Assembly (NCBI GenBank): GCA_009801085.1
Contig: VNWV01000005.1
Span: forward strand, 1,674,001-1,738,000
From: Lasiodiplodia sp. COLG20
Lineage: Eukaryota > Ascomycota > Dothideomycetes > Botryosphaeriales > Botryosphaeriaceae
Length of the DNA stretch: 64,000 nucleotides
Direction: 5' to 3'
The notes beneath the pieces were generated by a model, which was given only the letters and a program-made list of their open reading frames with translations, did no database searches and was not told where the DNA came from. A program made the position numbers and the translations under genes. How positions within the stretch are numbered: position 1 is the first letter of the stretch; each line of letters opens with the position of its first letter. Positions 12,160 through 24,501 of this stretch are shown here, piece by piece.

Positions 12160-12313
12160 GGCTAAACGGGTTGGTGTTGGAGTTTTTTTTTTAGTCTCTA
12201 GTCTCCAGGTCTTGGTACACGAATGTAAGCAACCGCATCCACCGCAGGCGCCGAGGGAGGACGGGAGAGCAAGAGGACAGAGAGCGAGGCGAAAAGAATA
12301 AACCCCTCGCAAG

Positions 12314-12730
12314 ATGGTTGAAGATCGAGATGCTCAAGATGATGAAGCCCGTGCCGCTGAACAACGAGAAGCGGCCCGCAAAGAGGAAGCTTGCCCAGAA
12401 GCAGCTCGCTAAGAAGAATCCCATCAGAAGAAGCCGCCCGTCAGAAAGCAGTCCGCAATGAAGCTGTTCGGCAGGCTGCTGAAGATACTGCCCGACGTGC
12501 TGCTGAGGCAGGAGAAGAATGAGGCTTCCCGTAAGGGATTGGAAACGCGGCGGGTTAAAGAAAAGGTCGAGAAGAAAAGGGTTGAGGAAGAGCGCAAGTC
12601 CGACGCTGCGGGAAAGGGGTGCGAAACTCGTCAAGCCCAGCAGGGTGCAGAAGAGCTACCCACTCCTGCAAGCAGCATCAAAGTCAGGCCTGGAAAAAAG
12701 CGGCGAGGCACGGTCAGACACATTTGACCA
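12314..12730 (+). pseudogene. Degenerate Glu/Arg/Ala-rich coiled-coil fragment
   Basis: From an ATG at 12314 the frame reads acidic/basic helix (DEARAAEQREAARKEEA) to a TAA at 12410. After a frame change it continues as EEAARQKAVRNEAVRQAAE to a TGA at 12520, then breaks up further. The composition resembles the better-preserved coiled-coil pseudogene at 13.9 kb, so it may be a related relic. No domain recognised. Confidence 0.45.
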
Positions 12731-13055
12731 GGAATAATCATATTTAGGTGGTAACATAAAGAGGAGGAGACTGGAAGGACACGAAGAGGACGAAGAACGA
12801 GACGAAGCATAGCACTGGACAATGCTAAGCCGTGCAGAGTACACCTACGGAATTCTGTCCAACAAGGAAAAGTCCTCCGCAGAACAATTCACTCCCCCTC
12901 CTCTTCCAATCCCTTCCACAGGTGATGCACAAGAACAGCCTCTTGCCTGAATTCCTCGAGGATTTCAAGCAAATAAGCAAAATGTCTGAAATCCCTACGT
13001 TTGACTTCGAACTCAACTACAGATATCTATTTTTTTTTTTCGTTACGAATAACGA
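12731..13055. other. Non-coding stretch inside the degenerate island
   Basis: Short open frames only and a T12 run just before the first MITE. Nothing supported. Confidence 0.4.
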
Positions 13056-13151
13056 CATACATGGGTGGTTGAAGCTATCATCCGGATGCAACTGTATTAT
13101 TATTAATTAGACATTTACGTCCGGACAATCGCTTCAAGTACCCGTGGTATG
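13056..13151. mobile_element. MITE copy 1 (palindromic, about 95 bp)
   Basis: Terminal inverted repeats of about 25 bp: left GGGTGGTTGAAGCTATCATC, right the complement of CGGGTACTTGAAGCGATTG. Both reach a CCGGA(C/T) motif and enclose an AT-rich centre of about 30 bp. Core 13063..13143. An outer arm AATAACGACATA precedes the left repeat, and a T-run lies before that. No coding capacity. Confidence 0.85.
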
Positions 13152-13208
13152 TGCCCTTTTCTTTCTTTCAGACTTCTTCTTTTTTTTTTTTTTTTTACGA
13201 ATAACGAC

Positions 13209-13299
13209 ATATGTGGGTAGTTGAAGCTATCATCCGGACGCGAATGTTTAATTATTAATTCGACATTTACGTCCGGACGATGGCTTCAAATACCCATGG
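13209..13299. mobile_element. MITE copy 2
   Basis: Same terminal repeats as copy 1 (GGGTAGTTGAAGCTATCATC ... GATGGCTTCAAATACCC), about 60 bp downstream of it in the same orientation. Left flank is a T-run then ACGAATAACGACATATG; right flank is A-run of more than 20 after CCCATGG. Confidence 0.88.
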
Positions 13300-13912
13300 A
13301 AAAAAAAAAAAAAAAAAAAAAAAAGAACAAGCTTCTAAGTATGGATAGATAGATCAGTGGAGTGACGGAGAGTTGAAATTTTGTCTATACCACTCTAAGC
13401 CGCAACCATCTGACGTGAATGTTAAGTATCACATGCCATAAGAGCGTATGCGCCATAAAAGGAAGCTACGAGGCGTCATGCGAGCTCAAAGATAAAAGCT
13501 CATCTGACCTCTTCCTCCTCCGCATCCTCTCTCTCCTCTTCCTCCTCAACTTCTCTCTATTCGCCACCTACTTGGATCTTACACTTTCATCTTGGTCCAG
13601 TCTACCTCGCGCCCGTCATCTCTCTCAGAGATCTACAATTGCTCGCTCCTCGAGATCTCCAGGTCCGCGCCTCACTTTGACGACTTTGACACTGCCGCTG
13701 TGCAGCTGTCCTTACTAAACCTGCGCCTCACCTTCTACGCCTTGCCTGGCACAGCCTCTGTGCTGTTGTCCTCACCACACCATGGACAGGCCGGCTCACC
13801 GTCTTCTTGACGGCCAAGAGGCCTTTAAGATGCGGAATATCTGGTGATTCTCGATGAAGTACCAGTAGTGGCGATTCAAAGGAATTCACGGTTCAGCAGA
13901 TCTTTATTTCAG
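13300..13912. other. Homopolymer and pyrimidine-rich stretch before the coiled-coil pseudogene
   Basis: Begins with an A-run. A CT-rich tract at about 13500-13560 could be remnant promoter or leader. An ATG at about 13782 opens 21 codons and then meets an intron-like GTGATT...TTTCAG, but the phases do not join cleanly to the next frame. Confidence 0.35.
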
Positions 13913-15021
13913 ATGGCTGTCGGCGAAGCCTAGCCACGAAGAATCCGGACATTGGAAGAACTCAACGGGGCCTATAACGCATTCATTGAGCGTGGTGAGT
14001 CTTTCACATATATCAGTCCAACTGCTGCTAATATATCCTACAGTTGGTCCGATTCTAGGTGAGCCATCGAATACTTCTTGGTCCGAGCAACTGCAGACCG
14101 AAGTACGGTTTTAGCACGATAGTGATCGACAGCGACGAGAATAACAATGGGCTGCAGACTAATTGAAGATATAAGAGGAAGATTGTGAAGCTGAAGTCCA
14201 GCGGCATGCTTAAGAACAGCGGCATGCTTAAGAACAGCAACGGGCAAACGAAACAGCTCGCAAGCATGAAGAACAGCGGCTTGAAGATGAACGACAGCCT
14301 GAGGTGGCTAACCAGCTTCGACTCGAAGAACTGCGACGGGCACAAGAGGCAGCTCGTCAAGCCGAGGAGAGGCAGTGGCTTGAAGCGAAACAACAGGCCG
14401 AGGCAGCTCGCCAGCTTCAACTCGAAGAACAGTAGCGAGTTGAAGCGCAACGCCGTGCTGACGAAGCTCGTCTTGCAAAACTTGAAGAATACCGTCTTGC
14501 TGAAGAGAAATGTCGGGCTGAAGAAGCGGCTGCTGCTGAGAAGAACGCTTGGCTGCTGAACAGGCCCGCAGTGAAGAGGAGCAACGCCTGGCCCAAGAAG
14601 CAGAGTTCCGATGCAAGCTCCAAGAGCAACAGGGAAGAAAAAAAAATCAAATGCAAGCAAGAAAGCCTGGGAGACACTTCAGGCCAGGGAGGCAGAAGCT
14701 CTAGCACAAACAGGACGAGAGAGAAAGGCTGAGAGAGGCCGAAAGCCATGGTAAACACGACGAGCCAATGAGGCGGCTAGAAAACCATCCCGAGAAGCTC
14801 AAGCTGGAAATGCTGGAAACATTGGGGCTGGTGGGCTCTCAACACCGAAAAGCAACGAGAAAGGGAAGCACCACAAGAGGGACATTACGCCAGGATCTGA
14901 TGCATCAAATGCTGGTCATTCGAGAAAGCGACGACGTTCTGGCTTCGATGAAAATGAGGGACATGAGTCAAATGTCCAACTATCAACCCCTTGCGAACCA
15001 CCCATAAACTATTTTCTCTAA
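13913..15021 (+). pseudogene. Coiled-coil protein pseudogene with at least nine Gln-to-stop codons
   Basis: One frame runs from about 13913, through a well-formed intron (13995..14043, GTGAGT...CTACAG), into a long Glu/Gln/Arg/Ala coiled coil (EEQRLEDERQ, QAEERQWLEAKQQ). It ends in a KRRRSGFDE basic tail at the TAA at 15019..15021. Interrupting stops at 13931, 14112, 14142, 14160, 14172, 14211, 14229, 14433 and 14752 are all TAA or TAG where the helix pattern calls for Gln, as from CAA/CAG by C-to-T. One net frameshift lies near 14545. Residues 1-50 (TLEELNGAYNAFIERVGPILGEP) look globular. Family not recognised; a nuclear coiled-coil protein is possible. Confidence 0.7.
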
Positions 15022-15084
15022 GCTTGGTAGAATGTGAAGTAGTTTAACGTCTGTACTTGCTTTTCCATTAGGAATTAAATATTT

Positions 15085-15178
15085 GACATGAATGGGTAGT
15101 TGAAGCTAACGTCCGGACGCATTTGTGTAATTTTTAAATTTACATCTACGTCAGGATGTTAGCTCCAACTACCCACAA
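15085..15178. mobile_element. MITE copy 3
   Basis: GGGTAGTTGAAGCTAACGTC at the left and the complementary GATGTTAGCTCCAACTACCC at the right around an AT-rich centre. Core 15093..15175, about 70 bp past the stop of the coiled-coil pseudogene. Confidence 0.85.
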
Positions 15179-15256
15179 TTGAGTATAATCTGGTTCGTGT
15201 GGAATGAATTAGCATTAAGTATCATTTTAAGAAAAGTACCTATGCCGAAAATTAAA

Positions 15257-15350
15257 CATTTGAGGGGATTTGAAGCGAATGTCCGGACGTATTTGTACAT
15301 TTTTAAATTTAACATCTGCGTCCGGACGATAGCTTCATCTACCCACGGAA
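15257..15350. mobile_element. MITE copy 4
   Basis: Core 15264..15345, about 90 bp beyond copy 3 and about 60 bp before the 3' end of the minus-strand pseudogene. Left arm GGGGATTTGAAGCGAATGTC, right arm GACGATAGCTTCATCTACCC; the most diverged of the pair. Confidence 0.82.
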
Positions 15351-16734
15351 GTATAAATATTTGTTGAAATAGATTTGAGAACATCAGTGCATCTTAAGAA
15401 TGGCTATGCTGTATTTTTGTCGCTTGAACAATCCGGTAGACTGCTTCTGACAGAGCCAGAAGTGACGCCCAGGAATGCGCCAGCCGGCACATCAACGATG
15501 GGGCCCACCTTGTCTCCAACCTTAACAACTGGCCATGTAAGGCTTTGGTGTGCTTCACTATTGCGTCCTTGGCCTATGAGGCCTAGCAGATCTGAGGTTC
15601 CAATATAGCGACGATAAATCTTCCAGTTGCTGAGGTGCCAAGACCGAGCCTCTGAAGGTTTTGCCCATTTCGAAAACCATTCGCCGGCTTGGTCAGCTAC
15701 ATTAAGAGATCCAACTCCCTCCAGCCGAAGTCTACTCCAAACTTGGTTGTACGCCTTAGTGAACTCTTTGACCCACTTACTCAAAGACGTCTGCATCTTC
15801 AAAGGTCTTCATAGGCAGTTTCCTCAAGGCAGCGTTGAGAGAGGGACCGCGATGGATGAGGATCCAGCGGTAGTTTGGATCTTTCCGAAGCGCGGCAAGC
15901 CTCGTGAGTAGAGCCTTCTCATAGCTCACCTGTTGAGATGATGGCGGGACCTGTGATCCATCGCTGATCATTAGGTATTCGCTGACCAAGCCGTTCATTA
16001 CTGAAAGTCTCGTATACTGGTCCTTTTGTTCGTTTCCTTCTTGATTTATAATATCCCAAATTAGAGATTCTTTGTATTTGAAGCGAAGGGCTGCTTTTTG
16101 AGCTACAAATTTCTCGCGAGCATAGGTCCTGACGGTCTCTGCATCCAAGTCTCGTTGTTCCAACTGTTCGCTAAGGTCGTTCATGGCGGCTTCGTCTATC
16201 CTGAGAACCGCATCGATCGTTACCTGCTCTTTCATCGGCCTGAGAATGTCCGCTGCTTTTCTCATGTTAGTGGACATCTCCAAGAAGCCTGGTAGGGGGC
16301 TATTCTTCGGGTGGTCCACAAGAGGCAGACATGAGAAGCGTGCTGATGTCCCTTGCTTGCTCTGAGGATGCTGTTGAGACGTCTGCCTTCCATGCACCTC
16401 ATCCGCATAGGCCTTGACGGTCAAAGTCGATACTCGGACACTTAAGTCGTTCTCATTCTTGAGTCCACGGCGCCTTATTTTTTTTTTTTTTTTTGGAATA
16501 CTATTCAAGGTTGACTCCATCGTAGATATTTCAAGTGGCTTCACAGAGGTTGACAAATAACTCTTCTATGAAAGCACGCCACTTGAGCTTTTGAGCATAG
16601 TCGGCCCCTCCACCTTTGTAAATGGTATGTATGTCGACCCCTGTTTGCACATGCGGGAACTTCGTTCTTGTTTACTTGCAGCAGAGGTCTGGAGTGTGCT
16701 GAAGACCCCAGATTCCTCTGAGGATGTGAATGTT

Positions 16735-16737
<3 letters not shown>

Positions 16738-16770
<33 letters not shown>

Positions 16771-16902
16771 GCACATATCATGGGTAGCTGAAGCTATCAT
16801 CCGGACGTAAATGTCGAATTAAGAATGATACATCTGCATCCGGACGTTAGCTTCAACTACCCCCCATATGTCGTTATTTTCTTTTTTTTTTCAAAAAAAA
16901 AA
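16738..16902. mobile_element. MITE copy 5 with homopolymer flanks
   Basis: Core 16782..16863 (GGGTAGCTGAAGCTATCATC ... GACGTTAGCTTCAACTACCC). Left flank is a T-run followed directly by an A-run; right flank is CATATGTCGTTATTTTC followed by T10 C A10. It splits the minus-strand pseudogene. Confidence 0.88.
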
Positions 16903-17650
16903 GAATCTACAAAGCTTAGTAACATCATTTCTTCTACCTCGTATTCGATCCTTCTACAAGGGTTTCATCCGGAATCATGCCGTACTGAAGGCAGAATCCG
17001 ATCAAGAGCACGACCTTCTGGCCACGCAGTTGGTTGAGCTGCTCCTTGGTCTTCCAGTAGAAGTTCGAAATGTCCGGAGAGGGGAGGGCTGCTTCAAGAA
17101 CATCGATGTCGACGTTCTGTGAGATCATCTTTTTAAGTCTTTGAAGGTATGCGGCACCGTTCTGGGGCTTTTCGCGAATCCATAATTCAAGGTTGGTTGT
17201 CTTGGTCCAATCCTTCCTATCAGCGCCTTAGCAAATATCGGAATCCGTGATCTCAAGAACAGCTGGCAACGTTACCCAGCCAGTTTGCTTCTGCTTCACT
17301 GCTTCCACAATTTCGTCTCTTGTCATTGGACCCTTTTCACAAAGGAGTTGTTGAAGATCGTCATCTTCGCCATAGCCCGGCTCCACCTTGATCCATGGCT
17401 CATCCTTGTTCTTGGGCAGGACAAAAGTGAAATCCAACAACTCAACTGGGCCATAGGCCTGGTCATCCGGGGCATAGGAATGTGCATCGGCGATGCTATT
17501 GTGGCCGTCCTGCTCGGCATCACTGGTGTCTGCTATTATCCGGACTTGGACGCTTTAGTTCGGCCTTATTTGGACACCTTGTTTTTTGAACCACGCGTCG
17601 AAGAGTTGCTTTTCTGTTGGGTTCCTGTCGGGATGAGTGGGATGAAAAAG

Positions 17651-17768
17651 AACATGCCATGGGGAGGTGAAGCTATCGTCCGGATGTAGATGTCGAATTA
17701 ATAATTTTACATATGCGTCCGGACGATAGCTTCGCCTCCCCACATATGTTGCTAATTTTTTTTTTTTA
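17651..17768. mobile_element. MITE copy 6
   Basis: Core 17661..17741 (GGGGAGGTGAAGCTATCGTC ... GACGATAGCTTCGCCTCCCC), with the most nearly perfect arms of the set; right flank CATATGTTGCTAA then T12. It lies inside the coding frame of the minus-strand pseudogene. Confidence 0.88.
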
Positions 17769-18368
17769 GAAATTTTTGAAGCTCTGTAGGAGGTCTAGCC
17801 CGTATGTCAGTTTGCCGATTTTCTGCTTGATGAAGAACGGGCCCATTCTCTAACGGCTAAGTGTGTGGTTGGCGTCTGTGCTACTAGCCTTTCTTTGAAT
17901 GGGATCATACAGCAGGGCGGCTAGCATTGAATCCAGCGGGAAAATCTTTTCAGTATTCCAGGCGGTGATTCTGCGTCCCTGTTCCCTTTGCTTGAGGTTG
18001 GCCTTGACCGTTTCGGCATATGGCTGGTTCTCTGGATGCGTGGGGGACGAGTCTCAGAGGCCATACAGCATCCTTTCATTCCTGTATGCAGCGAGCTGGT
18101 GCTTTACTGCCTTGGACCACCTATCTGCTGGATCCATCTCACCGAAGTTCGCCACCTTGTACTTGTAGCCGCCTGGTGCGAAATCTGTAGAGGTTGATAT
18201 GTCTTTCTGGCTCAGGCTTCTCTCACGTCATATTTTGAGCTTCCTGGCGTTTGTCAGTGATATGGAGTCTTTAGTCATGAGGTCCACGCCGTACGAACCA
18301 CAGAAAATGTATTCGTTGTATGCGCCGAAGACGAGGTCTTCCTTCCGCGCAGCTCTTTGAGAGACCAT

Positions 18369-21300
18369 GACAACTCGATTCTCGGTTCGCCAAAAGTCAG
18401 AGCTGAAGTATCAGCTCGAATAACGGCCGGAGCATCACACGCTGTGAGTTGGGCCAGTTGTAGATGTGCGGCAGTGCTCGAATGAAGAGACCAGGTTGCA
18501 GCTGGATGAGCCTGAGTGCGGAGCGCAAGAGAGAGCGGAAAGATACGGTGCCAGGTGAGTGAGGTCCGGAAGTGCGAGGATGAGGTAAAGCGGGCGGGGT
18601 GGGAGTCAAGAAGTTACGCTGTAGGGCAGGCGCCCGTCGGTCGCGACTGCCGCCCCGCCTCTCAAACATGCAGCGCCTCGCATCGAAAGAACCACAGATA
18701 TGTCCTGTTATGGAAGGCATAAACTGCGATTGACTGCTGCTCATGCACGCGTTCGGTACAAAAATTCCTGCTGTGTATCCTCAAGATTCCTGTGGCACCA
18801 CTTCAGAGTAGCAACATGACGACTGTGCTCAGGAGCTCCAACGCCCGTAATTGCGGTGAGGTCGTTTCTTTCAAAGCTATCAAGTAAGCTCCCCTCATCT
18901 CCTTGGGTCTATCTCGTAAGAAGTATTACATCCCACGTACGTGAGTGGAGGCAACTATTCGAATGGAGCTGTATGACTTGAAAATAACACAAGTGCATCT
19001 AGACGGAGGCTTCAGCTATTCAGCTAGGTGACGATAATTATTACTCGCGAACGTGTCTGGGAGGGTAGAACTTTGGTAGGCTAGTCTGGCTGGCGTTATT
19101 AGTGGTTGGGCCAGCCACCACAAAGAAGAATTTACGGAAGAACCGTCCAATAAACGCTACCATCTCACATAATCGAACCGCGCCACTATTCGTTATAGCC
19201 ACATCTCACTTATTCTAGCGTATTAGCCCATTCGCGAGCTGAAATGCGCGTGCACTGCCTCGTACACCGAAAAAAAAAAAAGATGGAAGTAGTGTTCCAC
19301 AAAATTTTCACACCACCAACGCTCGAACCGGAAAAGTGTGATGGTTACGGATGCGAGAGGAAGGACGGGTATCTGCCCGTAATCGCTTGCGTATCCGCAG
19401 GATTCCGATGTCTAGACCCAGACGCTCAGTCCACACGCACACATGCATTCGCCCCGCCGTGGGAACACGAAGTGAATCTCCCGACGCGCCCGCGCCTTCA
19501 GCCCTACGAGTACGAGAAACAGTCGGCAAAGCGGGGTTTCCGTGCTGATCCGGGGTAACGGGCAGCGATGAGCAAGGGCTCAAACTAAAAATTCACCGAC
19601 TCCAGTAGTGCGAGCCCCGCCGTTGGCGCAGCACCCTCATCGCCTCATTCCTCCTCGAGCCCGGTTCGTGGTTACGGAGAAATGCAAAATTTTTTTTCTT
19701 TAGCATTGTCGCATGGTAAGACCTGGCAAGGCTCTGAGGCGCAGGGAAGGGCAGCGAAAATCCGTATCCCACGCCAACGCTCGTGTAACCCCAGCACGCC
19801 CAATTTCGCGTGCCCCTCAATGCATACCAATGTAGCTACCGCGACCGTTACTGGCGAAGGCTGGATTCCTTCTTGCCAAGAGATAAGCACCTTAAAAGAA
19901 GATGAGATGAAGATCGAGCTCCCCCAACGGGTATCGTGCTTATTCCTGAGGGAGGCTCTAGAACTTGTTGCTGGTACTTAGCATAAAATTGCATATCTCT
20001 TTGCCAACGTTTTTCTTTTTTCAATTTTTTTGCCTTGAATTCGGGCAAGTGAAAGGCACGGACAGTGGCCGGCGGCAACACCAACACCAAATTGGCAGCT
20101 CCCGCAGAGCATCATCGGAGAAAACGTGCCGCTCCCGCGGGTTGCCAGCTGTCGCTCCGTGTGGTGCATGCCCGGGTACTTCCCGTTCCCTAGTGCACTC
20201 TGCAGCCCTACCGCAGGCATGCTTGGGGGGTGGACTGCACACGTACCCCTCGCTCTCTCCTTTCCGTTTCGTTTCTTGTAGATCGATTGCGTCACTTGAG
20301 ACATCCTGAAATTCCCGGCAGATCACCTAAAACGGCCTCTTGGGAACGCTTAAATCAATTTTTATCTCTGACGCACCCACCCCTTCTCATTATCTCCGGT
20401 TGGGATCTGAGACAAGACCCTTGGTGGAGCAATCGATAAGTGGGAGGCCCGAACCACGGTAATCCGTGCGATAGGCCCAACGGGACGAGGAAAGTGGAGT
20501 GGGGATGCCATGAAATGGTAGGGCGGTCCGTTCTGTGCATTGACAGACCCATCACCGCGCTATGTTTCAAGAAGCCGTGTGACAAGGCAGAACTGTGACA
20601 TCATCCGCGGCTAAGTGAAGTACAATGATCCTGTTGTAAGTGTTGAATTTGGAATTTCAGAGAGACATCCAGGGGAAGGCTTGCACTACTCACATAAAGT
20701 GTCAAATCCCATTCTGGTCAGACAGATAAGAAGGACCAAGTCCCTTGCAATCCACTGTGCGGCAGAGCTAAGCCAGCTTTTTTTCTTGGTCCGGCATGGC
20801 AGTAAACATTGGTGACTTGGTAAAGCTCGTGCAATGGATTCCACCCAAGCCTGGTTGAAGTCTCGTCTCCACCGAGTGGGCACCGGAGTTATCACCCTGA
20901 CTGTTTTCATTATGCCTGGTCCGAGACCCATCATCCCTCGCCCATGGCCATGAAACGTTCGGCACATGCATAGCGTGCCACGTCACAAGGTCCGCAGTTG
21001 ACCGGAATAAACCGTTTGACACTTCTCATTCTTTGAATCAGGGGGAAGCTTGGAGCAATAATAGCCCTACTGAAAGTCATTTCTCAACTTGCCGACGTCA
21101 GGCAGATGCAGATAGATGCAGATAGATGCAGATAGATGCAGATTGTCACGATCATGATTCTAGACTTTATGTCTCACGCATAGCATTGATCTAGCGTCTA
21201 CAGAGCTGACTAGTGGTGTGCCCTGATATCATCATCTACCTCCCCACCCTCCACGAAATGTATCTTTTTTTAGTTAAAAAATTGTAAAGCTGCATGTGCA

Positions 21301-21508
21301 TGCCAAAAAGGGAGGAAATTCGTGCACACCGCAGAAAGCATCCGAAATGCATCACAAACCCCGAGAACCTGTCTAGTCATTCGCTGAATGCCCGCCAAAA
21401 GCCCAAAGGTTTCTTATTCTTAACCCTCGTCCAGAATTCGCCATCAATCGTGTCTATCTCATCTTACACTGTGTCTTCAGACCCAGCGGTCATACCGGGG
21501 TATCAAAT
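18369..21508. other. 3.1 kb without a supported gene
   Basis: Several frames of 60-115 codons overlap in both directions (18397..18744 -, 19244..19558 +, 19965..20326), none with a recognisable domain or consistent splicing. I searched by eye for tRNA and 5S rRNA hallmarks and saw none. A decamer repeat at 21104 is listed separately. The right end holds the 3' flank of the mutase gene. Confidence 0.45.
21104..21143. repeat. Decamer tandem repeat, 4 perfect units
   Basis: AGATGCAGAT repeated four times without error. A short minisatellite in non-coding DNA. Confidence 0.9.
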
Positions 21509-23225
<1,717 letters not shown>

Positions 23226-24501
23226 GCAGAGGGGAACAGCAGCGGCGAGGCGACGGACATCTCTTCCTTGCTCATGGTGAATCCGGTGGCGCTCTGGAGA
23301 ATTTCTTGAAAACTCGGGACACGCTTGAGAGTGTTGCGGGCCAAGTTCAGCATGCGAAAGGCTGCGGAGGCGGGTTTATAACGAGTGAGGTGGCAGCAGA
23401 AGGCGGTGGAGGGGAGGGCTGTCTGGGGAGAAATACTGGCGTGTATGGAGGCAATTTGATATGGCTAGCGCGCACGGACGCTCCTGGCGTAACTGCAGCA
23501 CCCGCGGCCCTGCGTCTCAATTCGTGCGTTTCAGGTCCAGAGCACCCTCGCCCCGCCGCCAGAAAAGGGGGATCGACGGGCTTGTTGATTGCAAAGTGTC
23601 AACTCGCCCAGCCTGCGCCCGCCGAGCCTTCCACCTGCCAGGGCCCCCCGATACCACGCTGGCGGTCGTGCTTCCGGCCACGCACCGGCTGGGCAGTGCG
23701 GGCGGCGCGGGAGGATGTGCGGTGCGATGTGCGCGCGCGACGACCGCCTCTCGCACGCCCCGGCCAAGCCACACGCTTCGCCGTGGTCCGCCTGAGCAGC
23801 AGCGGCGGCCCACCCGTCCGTATTCTGCTGCCCGCCGATGAAGTAATCGCCAGGGCCGCTGCTATTTCAGGAGGGCGGGTGGGTGCGCCGCCACCACCAC
23901 GAGAGTTGCGCGTCAGCTCTTCTATCTGGAGGGCGTCCTGCATTCCTGGCAAGAGGCCAGGTTGCAGGCTGTGTCGCACCCGTCCGGAGCTGACGCTCGC
24001 ACCATGCCCGCCGTGCCCGTGAGCGCTGCGCTGCCCGCGATTCGCCGCCGCGCAGCACGCAAGGCAAGGCCGCCGCAGCACCCCATAAAATTGGCCCTTT
24101 GCTGCCCCTGTCGCTGCATCCGGCCGGGCAGTGCGCTAGCTGATCGCTGTTATCTGTCCCGCCGCCGTTTGATGAGGAGTAGCCAGCGCGAAACGCATGC
24201 CTGTGCTTACGCGCAATCTGAATCGACGCTCGTCACCGCCCGCCCCAATCGCCGGATAATTCGCAGCTTCATAACCCGCCAACGCCTTTTCTCTCCTGAA
24301 GATTCCCGCTCCCTTTCCAACCACCAACACCAAAATCCCCCTCTCACACTCGTTCGACCTTTGTGTAGCATTCCCGTCCTCCCTTGCCGCCGCCCGCCCG
24401 CCGAGCGCGATACTCTAGACTGAGGCCCGCCCAGCTGCTTGCGCCGCTCCAAACTCCTCCCACCTCGTCGCTCACCCGCCCGCACCGCACACACCGCACA
24501 A
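23226..24501. promoter_or_regulatory. Divergent promoter between glfA and the GlfB-like carrier
   Basis: 1.28 kb between the two start codons, GC-rich with many overlapping open frames in both directions and no domain. An out-of-frame ATG at about 23276 (18 codons) precedes the mutase start and could act as an upstream ORF if transcribed. No further gene supported. Confidence 0.5.

Larger units (their letters stand above)
15404..18368 (-). pseudogene. Large unrecognised gene, decayed by nonsense changes and two MITE insertions
   Basis: From an ATG at 18368 one frame runs 200 codons with stops at 18230 (TGA), 18056 (TGA) and 17852 (TAG). It is interrupted by MITE copy 6, then continues from about 17650 to 16934 in a single frame with TAA at 17557 and 17230, and is interrupted again by MITE copy 5. 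The remainder (16.7-15.4 kb) includes a part still open from about 16530, with an intact-looking intron (15732..15780, GTAAGT...GAGTAG), to a stop at 15404. Every stop in the two upstream segments can come from CAA, CAG or CGA by one C-to-T change. The product would be about 850 aa, mostly soluble, with recognisable runs such as KLTYGLDLLQ and HPTHPDRNPTEKQLFDAW. I do not know the family. Confidence 0.65.

Noticed and set aside
13931..14754. Reassigned TAA/TAG codons (Gln) or programmed read-through
   Set aside because: All clearly functional genes in the window end at normal stops. The stop cluster is confined to the island, together with a frameshift.
13056..17750. CRISPR-like array of spaced repeats
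   Set aside because: Eukaryotic DNA, irregular spacing, each unit an inverted-repeat element; a MITE family explains it.
18950..19035. Possible eighth MITE copy (GAGGCTTCAGCTATTCAGC)
   Set aside because: Only a weak likeness to one arm and no complementary arm at the right distance.
19300..19640. Possible tRNA suggested by GGTTCGAG on the minus strand
   Set aside because: No matching T-stem or acceptor stem could be paired around it.
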